Part shown: positions 1 to 11,438 of the stretch, piece after piece
How the letters are laid out: every line of letters begins with the position of its first letter
How positions within the stretch are numbered: the stretch's first letter is position 1
Source: Forficula auricularia
Lineage: Eukaryota; Arthropoda; Insecta; Dermaptera; Forficulidae
Direction: 5' to 3'
Length of the DNA: 64,000 nucleotides
Assembly: GCA_024734495.1 (NCBI GenBank)
Contig: JALMQS010000085.1
Span: 974,474 to 1,038,473 of the forward strand
Translations under genes and position numbers: made by a program
Notes under the pieces: generated by a model
Database searches by the model: none
The model's input: the letters and a program-made list of their open reading frames with translations, nothing else
What the model was told of the DNA's origin: nothing

Positions 1-128
1 AAATGGAAAAACTAACCCACCTACATGAATATAAATAATTTTATTAAATATTAAATATAAGTGAGTGGCCAGGTTGTATGGTAAAGTCAAGCGGATGGCC
101 ACATCAGAACACGTCAGTTTATTTGAAA
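1..128 (+). repeat. Family A interspersed repeat, 3' end
   Basis: This is the 3' end of a repeat, cut by the window start, that recurs at 2178, 10945 (reverse), 29537 (reverse), 31737 and 32995. The diagnostic block is the run TTGTATGGTAAAGTCAAG followed by GGATGGCCACATCAGAAC. Full copies start with ACTTTACCATACAGGG, so ACTTTACCATAC is present inverted near both ends. I see no ORF in any copy. It is non-autonomous and its superfamily is unresolved. Confidence 0.7.
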
Positions 129-769
129 AAATGTTTGAAATTGTCTGGTTTCTCTAGCTTTCAGACATTTCAAGCGCAGCTCTTCTTGCGTTGCCCGTAG
201 CTAATAATTAAAATATTAATCAATTTATCAATCAATTTTATTTGTCTATTAGTCCTAGTAATTTAATAAACTAAATTTGATTGAAAATCAAAAAAAGAAG
301 ATTTCTTTCCCCTCATAAAAGATTAACCATAAAAATTTCCTTTAATCCACTTGAAAAAAACTTTTATCAAGTTTAAATAAAATTATAAATTAATTTGCTT
401 TGAAAACTAACCACTAACTAATTTGCATCATTTAGGATTAATTCAAGGTTCGAGTAGATAAACGTTGAAATCACTGAATAATTCATATCATTTTACAATA
501 TGCATAATTTACCAATACAAGAGGCCCCTCTCTCTCTCTAGTCGACTATATATGAAAATTTTGATTATAAAATAATTAGTCTATTTATTCCAATAAGCAA
601 TTTAAAGATTTTAAATATGGGTTAAAACCAAATGTCATGATTTTTTTCATTATTTTCTTCATCAGCATAATTAAAGGACCCAGACTGGCCATCGCAATAC
701 ATCCCCATTATATTCTATGAATATAAATGGGAAAGTAAAAAGTATTCAGTTATACAAGAATTCTTCTTC
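129..769. other. AT-rich sequence, nothing recognised
   Basis: Strongly AT-rich with short homopolymer runs and a short CT microsatellite near 525-540. There is no ORF of note, no inverted arms and no match to the repeat families described elsewhere in the window. Confidence 0.5.
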
Positions 770-772
770 TTA

Positions 773-942
773 GGGCCGGTTGTATGTCGCAAAATAAATG
801 CTTTACCACTACCAGACGGTAGATGGTAAATGGAAGTGAACTGAAAGTGCCTGTAATCTGATTGGCCATCCCAGTGGCTCCATTTACCATCTACCGTTTG
901 TTAGTGGTAAAAAGCATTTACTTTGCGACATACAACCGGCCC
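773..942. mobile_element. PIF/Harbinger-like MITE with TTA duplication
   Basis: A 170-bp foldback element. The ends are GGGCCGGTTGTATG and its inverse, and the two arms pair over about 70 bp. It is flanked on both sides by TTA (770-772 and 943-945). A 3-bp TTA/TAA target duplication and a GGGCC-type terminus are the hallmarks of PIF/Harbinger MITEs. There is no coding capacity. A relative with TAA duplication lies at 35879-36091. Confidence 0.85.
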
Positions 943-946
943 TTAG

Positions 947-1216
947 ACTGCCATACCCGAAACGGGTGTCGGCGCTTCTCCACATATACCTGTGCTGAGT
1001 GTGTTTAGTTGTTTTACACAGATATAGGGGACCTACTTTTTAACGCCGGTTCCGAACGGCTAATTTGGAGAGGTCACTTGGCAATTATACTCTTGGTAGG
1101 TTGCCATTATTTTCCAAGAGGAGGTGACTGCAAATATCTATCTGCCGAGACTCGGTCTCGAACCAGCGATCTCCGAGTCAGCGACCCAACACTCTACCCA
1201 CTGACCCACAGTCCCC
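947..1216 (-). mobile_element. tRNA-derived SINE (SINE-2), copy 1
   Basis: Read on the minus strand, the head has a polymerase III A-box-like block (complement of 1190-1209, around GTGGGTCAGTGGGTAGAG) and a B box GGTTCGAGACC (complement of 1154-1164). A tRNA-unrelated body follows, ending near 947. A second copy at 44607-44883 keeps the same order and has clean target duplications. There is no ORF; the open frame here is incidental. Confidence 0.8.
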
Positions 1217-1269
1217 TCTATACAAGCATAATTAATATAATTTGGATTTTAAATTAATTATTTCTTTTA

Positions 1270-1490
1270 CTTTATCATAGTCAAGTATTGTAATAGTTCA
1301 TGAAAAAAGTGTTTTTTTGTTTCGTTTTTTCTAAATATCTCAAAAACGACATGAAATTATGTTGTTAAAAATAAGCTGACGTGTTCTGATGTGGCCATCC
1401 ACTTGACTTTACCATACAACCTGGTTCCTCACTTATATTTAATTTTTAATGAAATTATTTATAATCATGTAGGGGAGGGGGGTTAGTGCC
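1270..1490. repeat. Family A fragments in opposed orientation
   Basis: At 1273-1350 there is a piece of the family A 5' end (AAGTATTGTAAT, then ATGAAAAAAGTG). From about 1372 the 3' end of the family follows in reverse orientation (AATAAGCTGACGTGTTCTG and onward). The two pieces meet head-on, so the copy is internally deleted and inverted. Confidence 0.6.
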
Positions 1491-2177
1491 AACACAACTC
1501 AAAAATGCGGAACCAAGATCACGGAAGAGGAACAACAGGCACATCTCGCAACGTTATCTTGAAAACGGACCATAACTGTTACTGGACAACGGGATAAACA
1601 TATACGTAATCTCATCTTGTTTTCTCAATTGTTGCAAGCTACCAAGTCCATCTTTTATCTGCTCCTGGTTTGATTTTGAGCTCACTGAGAATATTAAATG
1701 ATTATAATATTGATATATGAGTAACATTGATTGCCATTGAAATATTTCCACTTTTATCATACTTATTTATTTTATATTGATTTTTTTCTTTCCGCCATTA
1801 ATAAATTGTCATATATCTATATAATTTCTTGTTCTATCATTCTTATCGAGTTAAAACCTAAAAATTTAATTCATTTCCCTTAGTATTTAAATCCCCTCAC
1901 CTACCGTTCCCGATATCCATCCAACACCTTTATTATAATTAATTATTTTTATTATTCATTCTTTTATTTTTTTTGTTTTATTATATATATACATAGAATG
2001 TAAAGTAAAGTAGAATATCAAAATTAAAATCAGTAAAATAATTATAGCAAATTTAAGACAAAGAGATTTCCATTGAATTACACCACCTCGAAGCAGATCA
2101 AAATAAATTAACAATTAAGTATTTCTTACCATCAAAATATCTAAAACATCTAAAATAAAACCTATTAATAGCTTGTT
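1491..2177. other. AT-rich sequence, nothing recognised
   Basis: No repeat family, inverted arms or coding segment seen. The only open frame is a short AT-rich one on the minus strand (1554-1760) without recognisable motifs. Confidence 0.5.
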
Positions 2178-2880
2178 ACCCTATTAAAAAGTCATGTGAA
2201 TGGCCACATCAGTTTATTACTTTAGTATTGTAATCGTGCATGAAAAAAGTGGGTTTTTTTCCTTTCAAAAACGGCTGAAACTATTTTGATTAAAAAAATT
2301 GAGCTAAACCATCGCATCTATAAAAAAGATCTAATAAGTGAACATCAAAAAATTTATATATTTTGAGATAATAATTGTTTTGTCAAAATGTCTGTTAGTC
2401 TGTCTTTTAGTTAGTCTGTGCGTTACCAAATTTTTGTGGACGAGCTAGCTCAAAAACTAGTGTGAATATCGAAACCAAATTTCACTCGTAATTTTGGTCC
2501 ATTGAGATTAAGAGCTGATTAGATTTTGGTGAATATCAACCCAAAATTAAGGAGGGTGGAGGGGGGGGTTTAAAATTAAAAATCTAGGCCATTTGAGCAA
2601 ACTCGACCAAATTTTGTATACATAATCAGACCCCAGAAGTCTAAAAATGCAAAAACTGAACCGCCCAAAATGGGAGTGGAGTGGTGTAGTGTCAAAAAAT
2701 GAAAATCTTGGCCATTTACCAAATTCAATCCAAATTTTGTATACATAATCAGTGGGACCCCAGAAGTATAAAAATGCAAAAACTAATCGCCCCCCTACAT
2801 GATTATAAATAATTTTAGGGTCCATGTTGTATGGTAAACTCAAGTGGATGGCCACATCAGAACACGTCAGCTTATTTTTT
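2178..2880 (+). repeat. Family A copy, near full length
   Basis: It begins after a remnant of another unit's 3' end (AATGGCCACATCAG) and runs through the conserved blocks: ATTGTAATCGTGCATG; the CTGTTAGTCTGT repeats; GACGAGCTAGCTCAAAAACT; two units of the minisatellite containing TTTTGTATACATAATCAG; and the GGATGGCCACATCAGAAC end. The minus-strand frames at 2547-2855 are translations of the minisatellite and are not genes. Confidence 0.75.
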
Positions 2881-3810
2881 TTACTATTATTTTTTACTGG
2901 AAGGTTTTAAATTCAACATTTATTGATTATCGATTGAATGACCTAGCCAAAAAATTGAATTTGTTTTTATATTATAAATAAATTAAATGCTTGGCTCTAT
3001 GGAAAAAAGTTGTGCTTCTGATATACGAGTAGCATCAGCGCGTGTATATTCTTTAATATGAATGAAATTTTTATAAGTGTTTAAATATTAGTATTCTCTT
3101 ATTATTAGCGAATTCCAGTCTTTATTAAGAACAATTCTCATATTACATTCAATCGATATTGCCTAAAGAAATATAGGTTTAATAACTAAAATTGATATCG
3201 GAATTATTATTCGAAAATCCATGTATGGATACAATAGACAGTAATTAATAGCTTGAAGGACGAAATTAAGTAATATTATTCGGAATATAGTATAATAAGC
3301 CGTGGAATTGCTCGCTCTCTATCATTGTAAATTCAACTTTAACGCAAAATTAATACACTTTAAATGGAAACGTTTAAATTCATCGGATATTGAACAAAAA
3401 TAAATACACACAGGCGTTTATACATATATAATACCTTGGGCTAGAGGTATTTAGGAAATTAAATTTTAATTAGGTGGGGCTTAATGATCACTTATTTATT
3501 AGATGAAATTACGAATGCGATAATACCTCCTAATGAAGAGCTATATTTGATTATCGCTTTATTTTTTTCTTAGGTTAAAATATACATTGGTTTAATCAGC
3601 GTTTCTCAATCATTAACAGTTGAAATTCTAAAAGAGAATTATAATTAACTTCATCTCTTCAGTAACAAACATTTGTTTACACTTTGTTAACGTTTAACAT
3701 TTCTCCCCAAAAGAATATGTTTGTTTAATATTTTAATATTGGGGAGAGCCCTAAAAATATGTTAGAGGATGAATTCGCATTGGATTATTATTAATAATTA
3801 ATATAATGGA
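2881..3810. other. Apparently single-copy AT-rich DNA
   Basis: No similarity to any repeat in the window, no inverted arms and no coding segment. It may be true intergenic or intronic DNA of the host. Confidence 0.45.
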
Positions 3811-4083
3811 TTTTGATGAGGCAGTCCAAGATTCAAAAAAATAGATAATTATAACTATCTTTTTTATTCAAAGCCGTCGTTTCGGAAGTTTATTCCCTCC
3901 TTTTTCAGGGTTTTGAAAGGAATTGTTATTTCCTCTGAGAGAAGTGACAGAGGGGATGTATTTCCTTCACTTACCTTTCAAAACTCTGAAAAAGGAGGGG
4001 ATAAGCCTCCGAAACGTCATCTTTGAATAAAAAAGATAGTTATAATTATCTTTCTTTTTGAACCTTGGACTGCCTCATCAAAA
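3811..4083. mobile_element. Foldback element, GATGAGGCAGTCC family, copy 1
   Basis: Inverted arms of about 100 bp begin with TTGATGAGGCAGTCCAAG on the left and its inverse on the right. A second member lies at 55849-56154. Both arms contain a hammerhead-like core (see 3979-4028), and the left-arm copy reads on the minus strand around 3875-3915. There is no ORF and no clear target duplication. Confidence 0.75.
3979..4028 (+). ncRNA. Degenerate hammerhead-like motif
   Basis: The order is CUGAAAA (3986-3992; the canonical core would need CUGANGA), one extra A, a GGAGG/CCUCC hairpin, GAAAC at 4011 and GUC. Helix I pairs only in part. The mirror copy on the minus strand in the left arm has GAC in place of GUC, so both look catalytically dead. 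The better relative is at 55911-55954. Confidence 0.4.
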
Positions 4084-4596
4084 TTAATATATAAGTAACT
4101 ACCTAGTTATGATTTTTGTTTTAAATATATAAGTAACTAATTATGATTTTTTTTAATATATAAGTAACTAGTTATGATTTTATTTCCAATGTTTAAGAAT
4201 GTAAATTCACTTATCAATCCCTCTCGAAAAACTATTTGAATCGTATAGGTTTTAATATATCTTGAAACTTGAATAGATGTCATCCCATCGTGAATCTCTC
4301 CAGTAATAAATTTATTAAAACAAAAATTCGAATTTTTTTGATGAGGAATCGGAAAACAGACCATTGTTTTCTCGACTTAACCTTTAGACTGCCAACGGGA
4401 CGCATATGTCCATGAAGGAGTATAAATAAACTATAAATAAAGTCTTAAGTAAAAATATTTAAAATTGGTAGGGTTAACCAAAAATCACGTGACAATTTTC
4501 TGAACGATATTAAAAGTCACTGAAATGCTCAATTGCGGACTGGGTCGGTGGGAGACCCGGGAGGCCGCTAAATTCGTCAGTCAGCACATGCTTATT
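4084..4596. other. AT-rich flank, nothing recognised
   Basis: It contains three short direct repeats with ATATAAGTAACTA (about 4090-4175) and a less AT-rich patch at 4540-4590. No gene or element boundary is recognised. Confidence 0.4.
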
Positions 4597-5994
4597 AGCC
4601 CAGTCATATTAGGGTTTCACCTCGGAATGAAAGATAATAAGCTGTAAATTGGTATAAACCTTTGTTTTGTCGTCCTAAATATTGTCTCAAAAGTCACAAA
4701 TGCTATCGTGACCGCGTCTTAAGATATTGAAGGTCAAAGGTCATAAAAATTGGTTTTTCGCAAATATCTGGCTTCCTATTGCTTAAATGAGATTTGCACT
4801 TATTATGAAGGTTGTAGAGCATAAAATTGTCTACAACTTTTGTTTGAACTTTTTTCATACAATCAACCGTTTTTGGGGTAGACCGCGAAGAGTGTGCAGC
4901 GTACAGTCATATATGGCCTAATGCAAGGTCAAGCGTGAGTTACGGTTATCAGTACATTGTATAAAAGCCAAAAAAAGTACATTGTATAAAGTCAATTATT
5001 TACTAAAAAAATTATAATTTTTAAACAAATTGTGAATGGAAACTAATTATCTTCTTCTTCTTCGTCGTCTTCTTCTTGTTGTCGCTCAAAAATGTTCAAT
5101 TCATTGTCATCATCCTCATTATCGGTCATATTCATCTCCAAACCTTCCAGAATTTCAGGATCGTATGTGCTTTCTTCTTCGGGATGAGGCAAGCTTGTCC
5201 ATTGCACTGGCCACAAGCTAAAGAACATAGTAGCCCTGATTTTCTGCATCCACAGCGGGAACCACAACCATTTTTGCAATTGCAAAATATTATGTTTAGT
5301 AGTTCGGCTGGTGATGGAGGTAATAACGTTCTTATGGGCTCTAGGATTTCATTTTCAAGCATCCAGCCCAATTCTTGAGGTTCTAAGTCCTTCCCTAATC
5401 ACACAAGTATTTCCAGGTATATAAGTATTAAAAAATTTACACGTTTTAAAGAAAACATGTATAATGTCGTTTAAACTTAAAATATAACTAAAATATATAA
5501 TCCAGAATTAATAATATACTATAGTTAAATAGTTAAATATAAATAATTAATAATTAGTACATAAATAATGGGCATTGTATAATAATTATAATTTTTTAGT
5601 AAATAATTGACTTTATACAACGTACTGATAACCGTAACTCACGCTTGACCTTGCATTAGGCCATATATGACTGTACGCTGCGCACTCTTCGCGCTCTACC
5701 CCAAAAACGGTTGATCGTATGAAAAAAAAAGTTCAAACAAAAGTTGTAGACAATTTTATACTCTACAACTTTTATAATAAGTGCAAATCTCATTTAAGCA
5801 ATAGGAAGCCAGATATTCGCGAAAAACCGATTTTTGTGACATTTGACCTTCAATATCTTAAGACGCGGTCACGATAGCATTTGTGACTTTTGAGACAATA
5901 TTTGGGTCGACAAAACAAAGGTTTATACAGATTTACAGCTTATTATCTTTCATTCCGAGGTTGACCCCCTTTTTTTACCTAAAATGACTGGGCT
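4597..5994. mobile_element. 1.4-kb element with ~410-bp inverted arms
   Basis: The left arm is about 4597-5020 and the right arm about 5590-5994. The ends are AGCCCAGTCAT and its inverse, and the arms are alignable along almost their whole length. The left arm carries an internal duplication of GTACATTGTATAAA. The flanks read TT and AA, so TTAGCC/GGCTAA is symmetric and a target duplication cannot be called with confidence. The ~570-bp interior holds a decayed Cys-rich coding segment on the minus strand. Long-arm DNA transposons are known in several superfamilies; none is diagnosed here. Confidence 0.75.
5043..5400 (-). pseudogene. Cys-rich (CXC-like) protein, C-terminal exon remnant
   Basis: Two overlapping minus-strand frames (5371-5132 and 5285-5043) together look like the C-terminus of one protein, separated by a single-base frameshift near 5185. 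The first frame has a GWMLENEILEPI segment, then PPSPAELLNIIFCNC, and nine cysteines with the spacing C-x-C-x3-C-x3-C-x-C-x6-C-x3-C-x2-C-x4-C. The second frame continues into a very acidic tail ending in a run of Glu/Asp before the stop. The spacing resembles CXC/tesmin-type zinc-binding segments, and I associate this Cys-rich C-terminus with multi-copy insect proteins of unknown function (memory, not searched). A stop lies a few codons upstream of the conserved part. It may be a captured exon or the tail of the element's own lost gene. Confidence 0.6.
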
Positions 5995-6447
5995 AAATGG
6001 TTATGCTTTATAATTAAGCATAAGCATTTTAATATCAATTTCTGCATGTAAATATTTAACAATAAATTGTAAAGCGGATTAATGTCATAAGATAACAACA
6101 ATCAATAAATTCTCATTTCTACAGTGGTTAGATAAAAAATTCTCTTCTGATATTTCGAATATTTTTTTGAATTATTTCCCTTTAAATGAAAACAATCTTT
6201 CCACCCTCTGAATGAATTTATAGATTTTAGATAACGATTGAAGCTCGTTCAAAACAATAACGTAGCGAAAGGCCAAACATTTGGAGATACAATTAAAAAA
6301 ATAATAATAAAATAATAAAATTTAAAAATATGGTTTAAAATTCAACTCGAAACTTAGTTATTTATTTAATTTTCAAGATTCTAAATCATTATTATTACAT
6401 TACATTTTTATTTATTTTTTATATGTAGGTAAGATAAAGATAATAAT
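5995..6447. other. AT-rich sequence, nothing recognised
   Basis: No gene, inverted arms or known repeat seen between the two long-arm elements. Confidence 0.45.
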
Positions 6448-7087
6448 TAGGGTGCTCCTTATTTTTGGATATTTTCGAATATTTACGCGGACAGGGCTCA
6501 TATGGTTCTAAATAAATAAAAAAATATCCCCCAAGTTTCAAGTCTCTATCTCAATTTTAACCTAGTGCTGACACAGCGATTAAGTTTCCCATCTAAATAA
6601 CATGGGGTTTTGGCATTAAACGATCAATTTTTTTATTCCGGCCAAAGTAATGGTTTAAAAAATTTGAAACTCTGTAGACTTTATTCTTATAATAGTAGTA
6701 TCCCTCAGAATTTTTACAGATTTTTATCTATTATAATTTTGGAGTCTATAACTTACTAATGCTAAGATTTAGCAGTATTTTATCTAGATGTAATTACAAA
6801 ATTATAATAGCTAAAAATCTGTAAAAATTCTGAAGGATAGCTCTATTATAAGGATACAGTCTACAGAGTTTCAAATTTTTAAACCATTATTTTGGCCGGA
6901 ATAAAAAATTGATCGTTCAATGCCAAAACCACTGTGTTATTTAGATGGGAAAATTAATCGCTGTGTACACTAGGTTAAAATTGAGATAGAGACTTGAAAC
7001 TTGGGGGATATTTTTTTATTTATTTAGAACCATATAAGCTCCTGTCTGCGTAAATATTCGAAAATATTCAACACAAGGAGCTCGCTA
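6448..7087. mobile_element. Foldback element, ~300-bp arms
   Basis: Two inverted arms, about 6448-6755 and 6785-7087, share blocks such as TTTCGAATATTTACGC, AATTGAGATAGAGACTTG and TTTTTTATTCCGGCC. The outer ends are GGGTGCTCCTT and an inverse AAGGAGCTCGC. There is no coding capacity. The arms differ at many single positions, which points to an old insertion. Confidence 0.75.
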
Positions 7088-8345
7088 ATAATAATATTGA
7101 AAGGATCGTCTTCATCTCACCATCCAAACATCATCCTCGATGATAAAAATCTCCTTGCCACCTTTGATACCTAAATAACTATATTATTAAACACGATTTG
7201 TCTTATTTTAAGTCTCAATTTATTTCTATCTCCAAGTTAGAGAATTATATAAGTAGTATTTTTCTTAAGCTCGTCCTGGTTGATCCCCTTAAAATCCACC
7301 TTGGAGTTTTCTCTCCTTGATCACCAGTTCTCCGCTTAATCCTCTTCTTTCTCTCTGTCTTTTGTGTTATCAGTCCTTTGCAAAGTCGTTCTCGAGCAGC
7401 AAAACGCATTTACCCTTTACCTGTATGTGATAAGCCACCCTCCAACTATGACTAACGATCCTCGGCTAAAAGTCAACATTACTTGCTGACCATTAATTCT
7501 AGAAAATCGATTTATAAAGTAGGTGTTGACACGATTGGCAAAAGTCAGAGAAACGTTGGTGTTGTTTTGTCGAAGGGTCTTATTGCTGGGCAACTCTGCT
7601 GACCTGGCTTGCGTCCCTCTAATCGTTTCATTGGAACACATTCGCATGGATACAAAACGATTCAACTCTTGGTTAGAATGTTAATCGAGGGCGGATATGA
7701 GATAGTAAAAGAAAATGGTGCGATTCAGCCAGAGGAACAACGGAGAGAAGGAAAAGATGCCAATATTTGGAATTTCCTTATGATGAGCCTATTTTTTTTT
7801 CCTATTAAAAAAAAAATTAAAAAGAATGTAATAATTTTTAAATTATACAAGGACCAGGAATATAAAACCAGCTTATAACGTATATTAAACAAGTACTCCA
7901 ATCATTTAATTCTTCATACCATCTTTATCCCTATGACTTCTAGAGAAGAAACTTTCTTCTTGCCTCGCTTTTTTCCCCATTCTTATAATAATCTTCAAAC
8001 CTCCAAGATCCGAATGCAGAGACACTTTCGTCTCCATCCTTTCGCTTGATCACTATCTTCTTATCTTCGGCAATAGATTGATTCCGTCAAAGACTATGAA
8101 CGAAAATCAGCTAACTCTAGAGGCACCCGCACATCTGCAGAACAACAAACATATTTTCTTATGGGAAGAGAAGTTATTGTTCACCGATAGCTGCCTGCTT
8201 AAATGATAGTTGTCAAGCAGAAGGCGGGGAGGTGAATTCGCATTGAATTCGTGCTACTTTATTTATTCTATTTAACTTGAATAGATATCACACGAATCGC
8301 GATTTTCGCCAAAACGCGCTTCATTTTTAATTAAATTTAAGATAG
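7088..8345. other. Less repetitive DNA with a short unassigned ORF
   Basis: This stretch is somewhat less AT-rich than its surroundings. A plus-strand frame at 7609-7878 (89 codons) encodes a hydrophilic N-terminal half and then a Phe/Lys-rich low-complexity tail. I do not recognise it. It could contain a host exon, but I see no paired splice signals that would decide this. Confidence 0.35.
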
Positions 8346-8585
8346 ATAGGAGTCAGGTTGGTCGAGTGGTTAAGGTTCATGCCTTCTAATCAAGCTAGCG
8401 CGGGTTCAAGGCTGGCTCGCTGCAAATATTTGACCGGCTATAATCGGATTCCTTTAGGGGAAGGCAGTGGGAAACCACTCCTGTGTAAAATTTTTCCCAG
8501 GAAATTACAATGCTGAGGAAACTCTCCATGGTAATCGCCGATGCTCGGAATCGAGTATGACACTTGAAGAAGAAGAAGATAGGTA
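8346..8585 (+). mobile_element. tRNA-derived SINE (SINE-1)
   Basis: The head starts near 8351 with an A-box-like GTTGGTCGAGTGG and a B box GGTTCAAGGC (8403-8412), the spacing of a polymerase III promoter. A tRNA-unrelated body follows and a 3' tail of GAAGAAGAAGAAG. Similar short repeats on each side (AGATAGATAGG and AGATAGGTAG) look like a target duplication. Its last ~25 bases resemble the 3' end of SINE-2, so both may have used the same LINE partner. Confidence 0.8.
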
Positions 8586-8678
8586 GTTTTCAATACTTGC
8601 TACGATCGGTAATTTGTCATTTTTTACACACGAATAAGGAAAATAAAATTTATTGCCAGCGAACTGTTTGAGCTAGAA

Positions 8679-9344
8679 CAGGACGGTCCAACACGCGGCG
8701 CGCGGGCCGCATGCGGCCCATCACTGCAATGAAAGCGGCCCAACATAAATTTATAAACTTCCTTAAAACATTGAGATTTATTAAATCTAGTTCCTGGAAA
8801 AAGACATAACAATTTGTCCTGGAAATTTTGTTTCTCTAAAATAAGAAATCTGAAAATCTACCGAAAAGTTTTCAAAAAATAAGTGCTAATTTTAATTTAG
8901 GACAAGTACTTAATTGATTCCTATATTATTTTATAAGATCAGGAACGAAACCAAAGCTTTCCCTCTATAAGGATGAAGATTTTTTTATTTTGAAAAATAA
9001 CCATCATTCTCAAAGGATTCCATCTTCCACCGGATGCTAATTTTAAATTTTGAATTTGGATAAAATTCAAGATTACCGTAAAAATAATCACCATTTCGGT
9101 CTATTTTCGACTCCATTTTCATTAAGTATATATAAATTGTTTACCTGCTTTCTGACACTTCTAACCTTCAAACCTTCAAAACTTAAACACCTACGCCCCT
9201 CAACCCTTTCTCTTGATCTATTCATTGTCGGTAATGCAGGGTTCTTCATGGGCCTCATCATGCATAAAATATTTTTATCTCCGGCTCGAGACATTTTTTT
9301 TCTTCAAATGTGGCCCGGGTAAACTAAAAAGTTGGACATCCCTG
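8679..9344. mobile_element. Non-autonomous hAT-like element
   Basis: The left end reads CAGGACGGTCCAAC and the right end, inverted, CAGGGATGTCCAAC, the CAG-type terminus of hAT transposons. GC-rich GGGCCGCA and TGTGGCCC blocks sit just inside the ends. The 8-bp flanks AGCTAGAA and AACTTGAT match at 5 of 8 positions, so any target duplication has decayed. The short frames inside lack hAT transposase motifs. Confidence 0.65.
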
Positions 9345-9870
9345 AACTTGATAAATGAAACTTGGCTCACAGGTACAGTTTCAACAATAGAAGCATTTCT
9401 TTCAAATTTGAGCTCATTAGTGTCAAAAGTTCCAAATAAAAAGATTCGAATTTTTTATTATGATCTGCCGTAATTTCTGAGTCTAAAAAATCCCATATCT
9501 TCTCAATTATTCCTTTTAGAAAAATAAAATCATTTTTATTCCGAACCATATGATCTTCTGTTTTTAAGTTATCGTGTATCACTCCAAACTCACAGAGAGA
9601 TAAAAAATATCGAAAAGTTTGGACCAATCCAAAGTTCATTCTTAATAACTGTTTGAATTTGTGGATTGACCGTGAAAGTTACAAGGGTGTTGATGATATA
9701 ATATGTATATATATTATCTGATTTTCTGTCAAACATAACGCCTTATTTGTTTATTTCCGATCTTTTAATCATTAATTTGATCATTTTATAGCCCTGAATA
9801 TAATATAAAAACTGAAAAATAAACAATTGAAGTGTTATTTTTGATCGAAACCCATCAACATTCTTAATAT
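9345..9870. other. AT-rich sequence with an unassigned minus-strand frame
   Basis: The minus frame 9639-9367 (90 codons) is Leu/Phe/Lys-rich and has no motif I know. Nothing else is recognised. Confidence 0.35.
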
Positions 9871-10297
9871 AGATTAAAAATTCACAGTTCATTGAACAAT
9901 GTTTTTTATTGAAGTTCTTATTCAATTTTTTACAACGTTCTCGCATTCAAGCACTCACTACAGGCAGCAGCAATAACTAATAACATAGTAATCTTTTTTA
10001 GATTGATACACAAAATAAGTCTAGATGGATTTGACAGATGAGAGATATAAACAACCGACTCTTGCTTATATCTGTCATCTGTCATCTGTCAAATCCATCT
10101 AGACTTATTTTATTGTATCAATCTAAAAAGAAAAAATTCTACTATGTCTCAATTATTTTTATTGTTATCTCAACCAATGTTGCTCTAACCAATTGAGTGC
10201 TTGAAAAAGTCTCGAGAGAGACGAAACGTTGTACAAAAATTGAATAAGAGCTTCAATAAAAAACATTGTCCAATGAACTGTGAATTTTTAATCTACT
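9871..10297. mobile_element. Foldback element with nested smaller foldback
   Basis: The outer arms (about 9871-9955 and 10190-10297) share AACAATGTTTTTTATTGAAG-type sequence and AGTTCATTG blocks. Between them lies a second, much better preserved inverted repeat, about 9997-10133, with arms of more than 50 bp beginning TTTAGATTGATAC. The outer right arm carries a hammerhead-like motif. The inner repeat appears to have inserted into the loop of the outer one. Confidence 0.7.
10193..10240 (+). ncRNA. Hammerhead-like motif, core degenerate
   Basis: Helix II is a perfect GUCUC-GAGA-GAGAC hairpin (10209-10222), followed by GAAAC (10223-10227) and GUU. Helix I pairs GUGC (10197-10200) with GUAC (10231-10234), and beyond an internal loop CAAUU pairs with AAUUG. 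The strand that should read CUGANGA reads UUGAAAA, so activity is unlikely. Confidence 0.45.
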
Positions 10298-10944
10298 AAT
10301 TATAATGGACATTAATCAACATAATTCTTAATATAATTTATAAAAAACTACATCAAAATTGGACCTTTCTTCCAAGACTTACAAATCCAAATACATACAA
10401 ACATACTGGTCTAACAGATAACACCCTTTTTTGAGCCTGGGGTTAAAAGGGAAATGGTTTAACTCCGCTCGAGGAACAGCTAAGCGAAAAGATGAAAAGA
10501 AAATCGCAAAGGGAGGAGGAATAGGCCAATATCTGACATTCGATTCCCTTAAGAGGGTTCCTATTTTATTATTTCTTTTTCTTATTATAATAATATAGCA
10601 ATATTTCAACAACCCTTGTTTTCCTATTTTACATATACCCATTTCGAAAGGAATAATATAAGTTCGTCTCCTCAAGTCGAGGGTCATTATTATATTTAAT
10701 ATATATCATTCTGAAAATATTGCTTTCACTTTCAGTCACAATATAAATTATCAGCGAGCTTTAAGAAATTGCCCAGATAGACAACCAAGGCTCTTTTTTA
10801 AGCAAATATAAAAAATAAATTAAAGAGTTTCGTAAAATTGGAAGAGTTTTACATTTTAGATTATTATTATCATTATTAAAATAAGTATTTATTTCGAAAT
10901 TTTCAAAACTAATAAGACAATTAGTTGTTTGTGCTAAAATAAAA
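10298..10944. other. AT-rich sequence, nothing recognised
   Basis: Short frames at 10379-10687 and 10761-10997 (minus) have no recognisable motif. No repeat or inverted arms seen. Confidence 0.4.
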
Positions 10945-11355
10945 TAAAATAAGCTGACGTGTTCTGAAATGGCCATCCACTTGACTTTACCATACAACCT
11001 GGCCCCTCACTTATATTTAATATTTAATAAAATTATTTATAATCATGTAGGGGGTTAGTTTTTCCATTTTTGGACTTCTGGGGTCCCACTGATTATGTAT
11101 ACAAAATTTGGTTGAGTTTGGTACAAGAGCATATATATATTTTCATTTTTTGACCACATTTTGGGTCGTTACTTTTTGCATTTTTAGTCTTCTGGAGTCC
11201 CATTGATTATGTATGCATCAAAATCTAATCAGCTCTTAATCTCAATGGACCAAAACTAATTGTTTAATTTGGTTTCGATATTCACACTAGTTTTTGAGCT
11301 AGCTCGTCCACAAAAATTTGTTAACGCACAGATTAACAGACTAACAACCAGACTT
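10945..11355 (-). repeat. Family A copy, reverse, truncated
   Basis: It starts with AATAAGCTGACGTGTTCTG (the inverted 3' end), passes through CTTTACCATACAACC, two minisatellite units, and the inverted CTAGCTCGTCCACAAAAAT block, and stops where the ATGATCAGATCATGCC repeat region begins. About half of the family length is present. Confidence 0.7.
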
Positions 11356-11438
11356 CCCATGTGGAAATTTTGGAACGGTCGGAGATCATTCCGGCCGTCA
11401 TCCAATACCAGATTGATATCCGAAAGCAGTATCTGTCT

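Noticed and set aside
2547..2855. Minus-strand frames with repeated NHVGGRLVF and DYVYKIW peptides; similar ones at 33474-33847 and 41538.
   Set aside because: These are translations of the minisatellite units within repeats and vary with the indels of the units.
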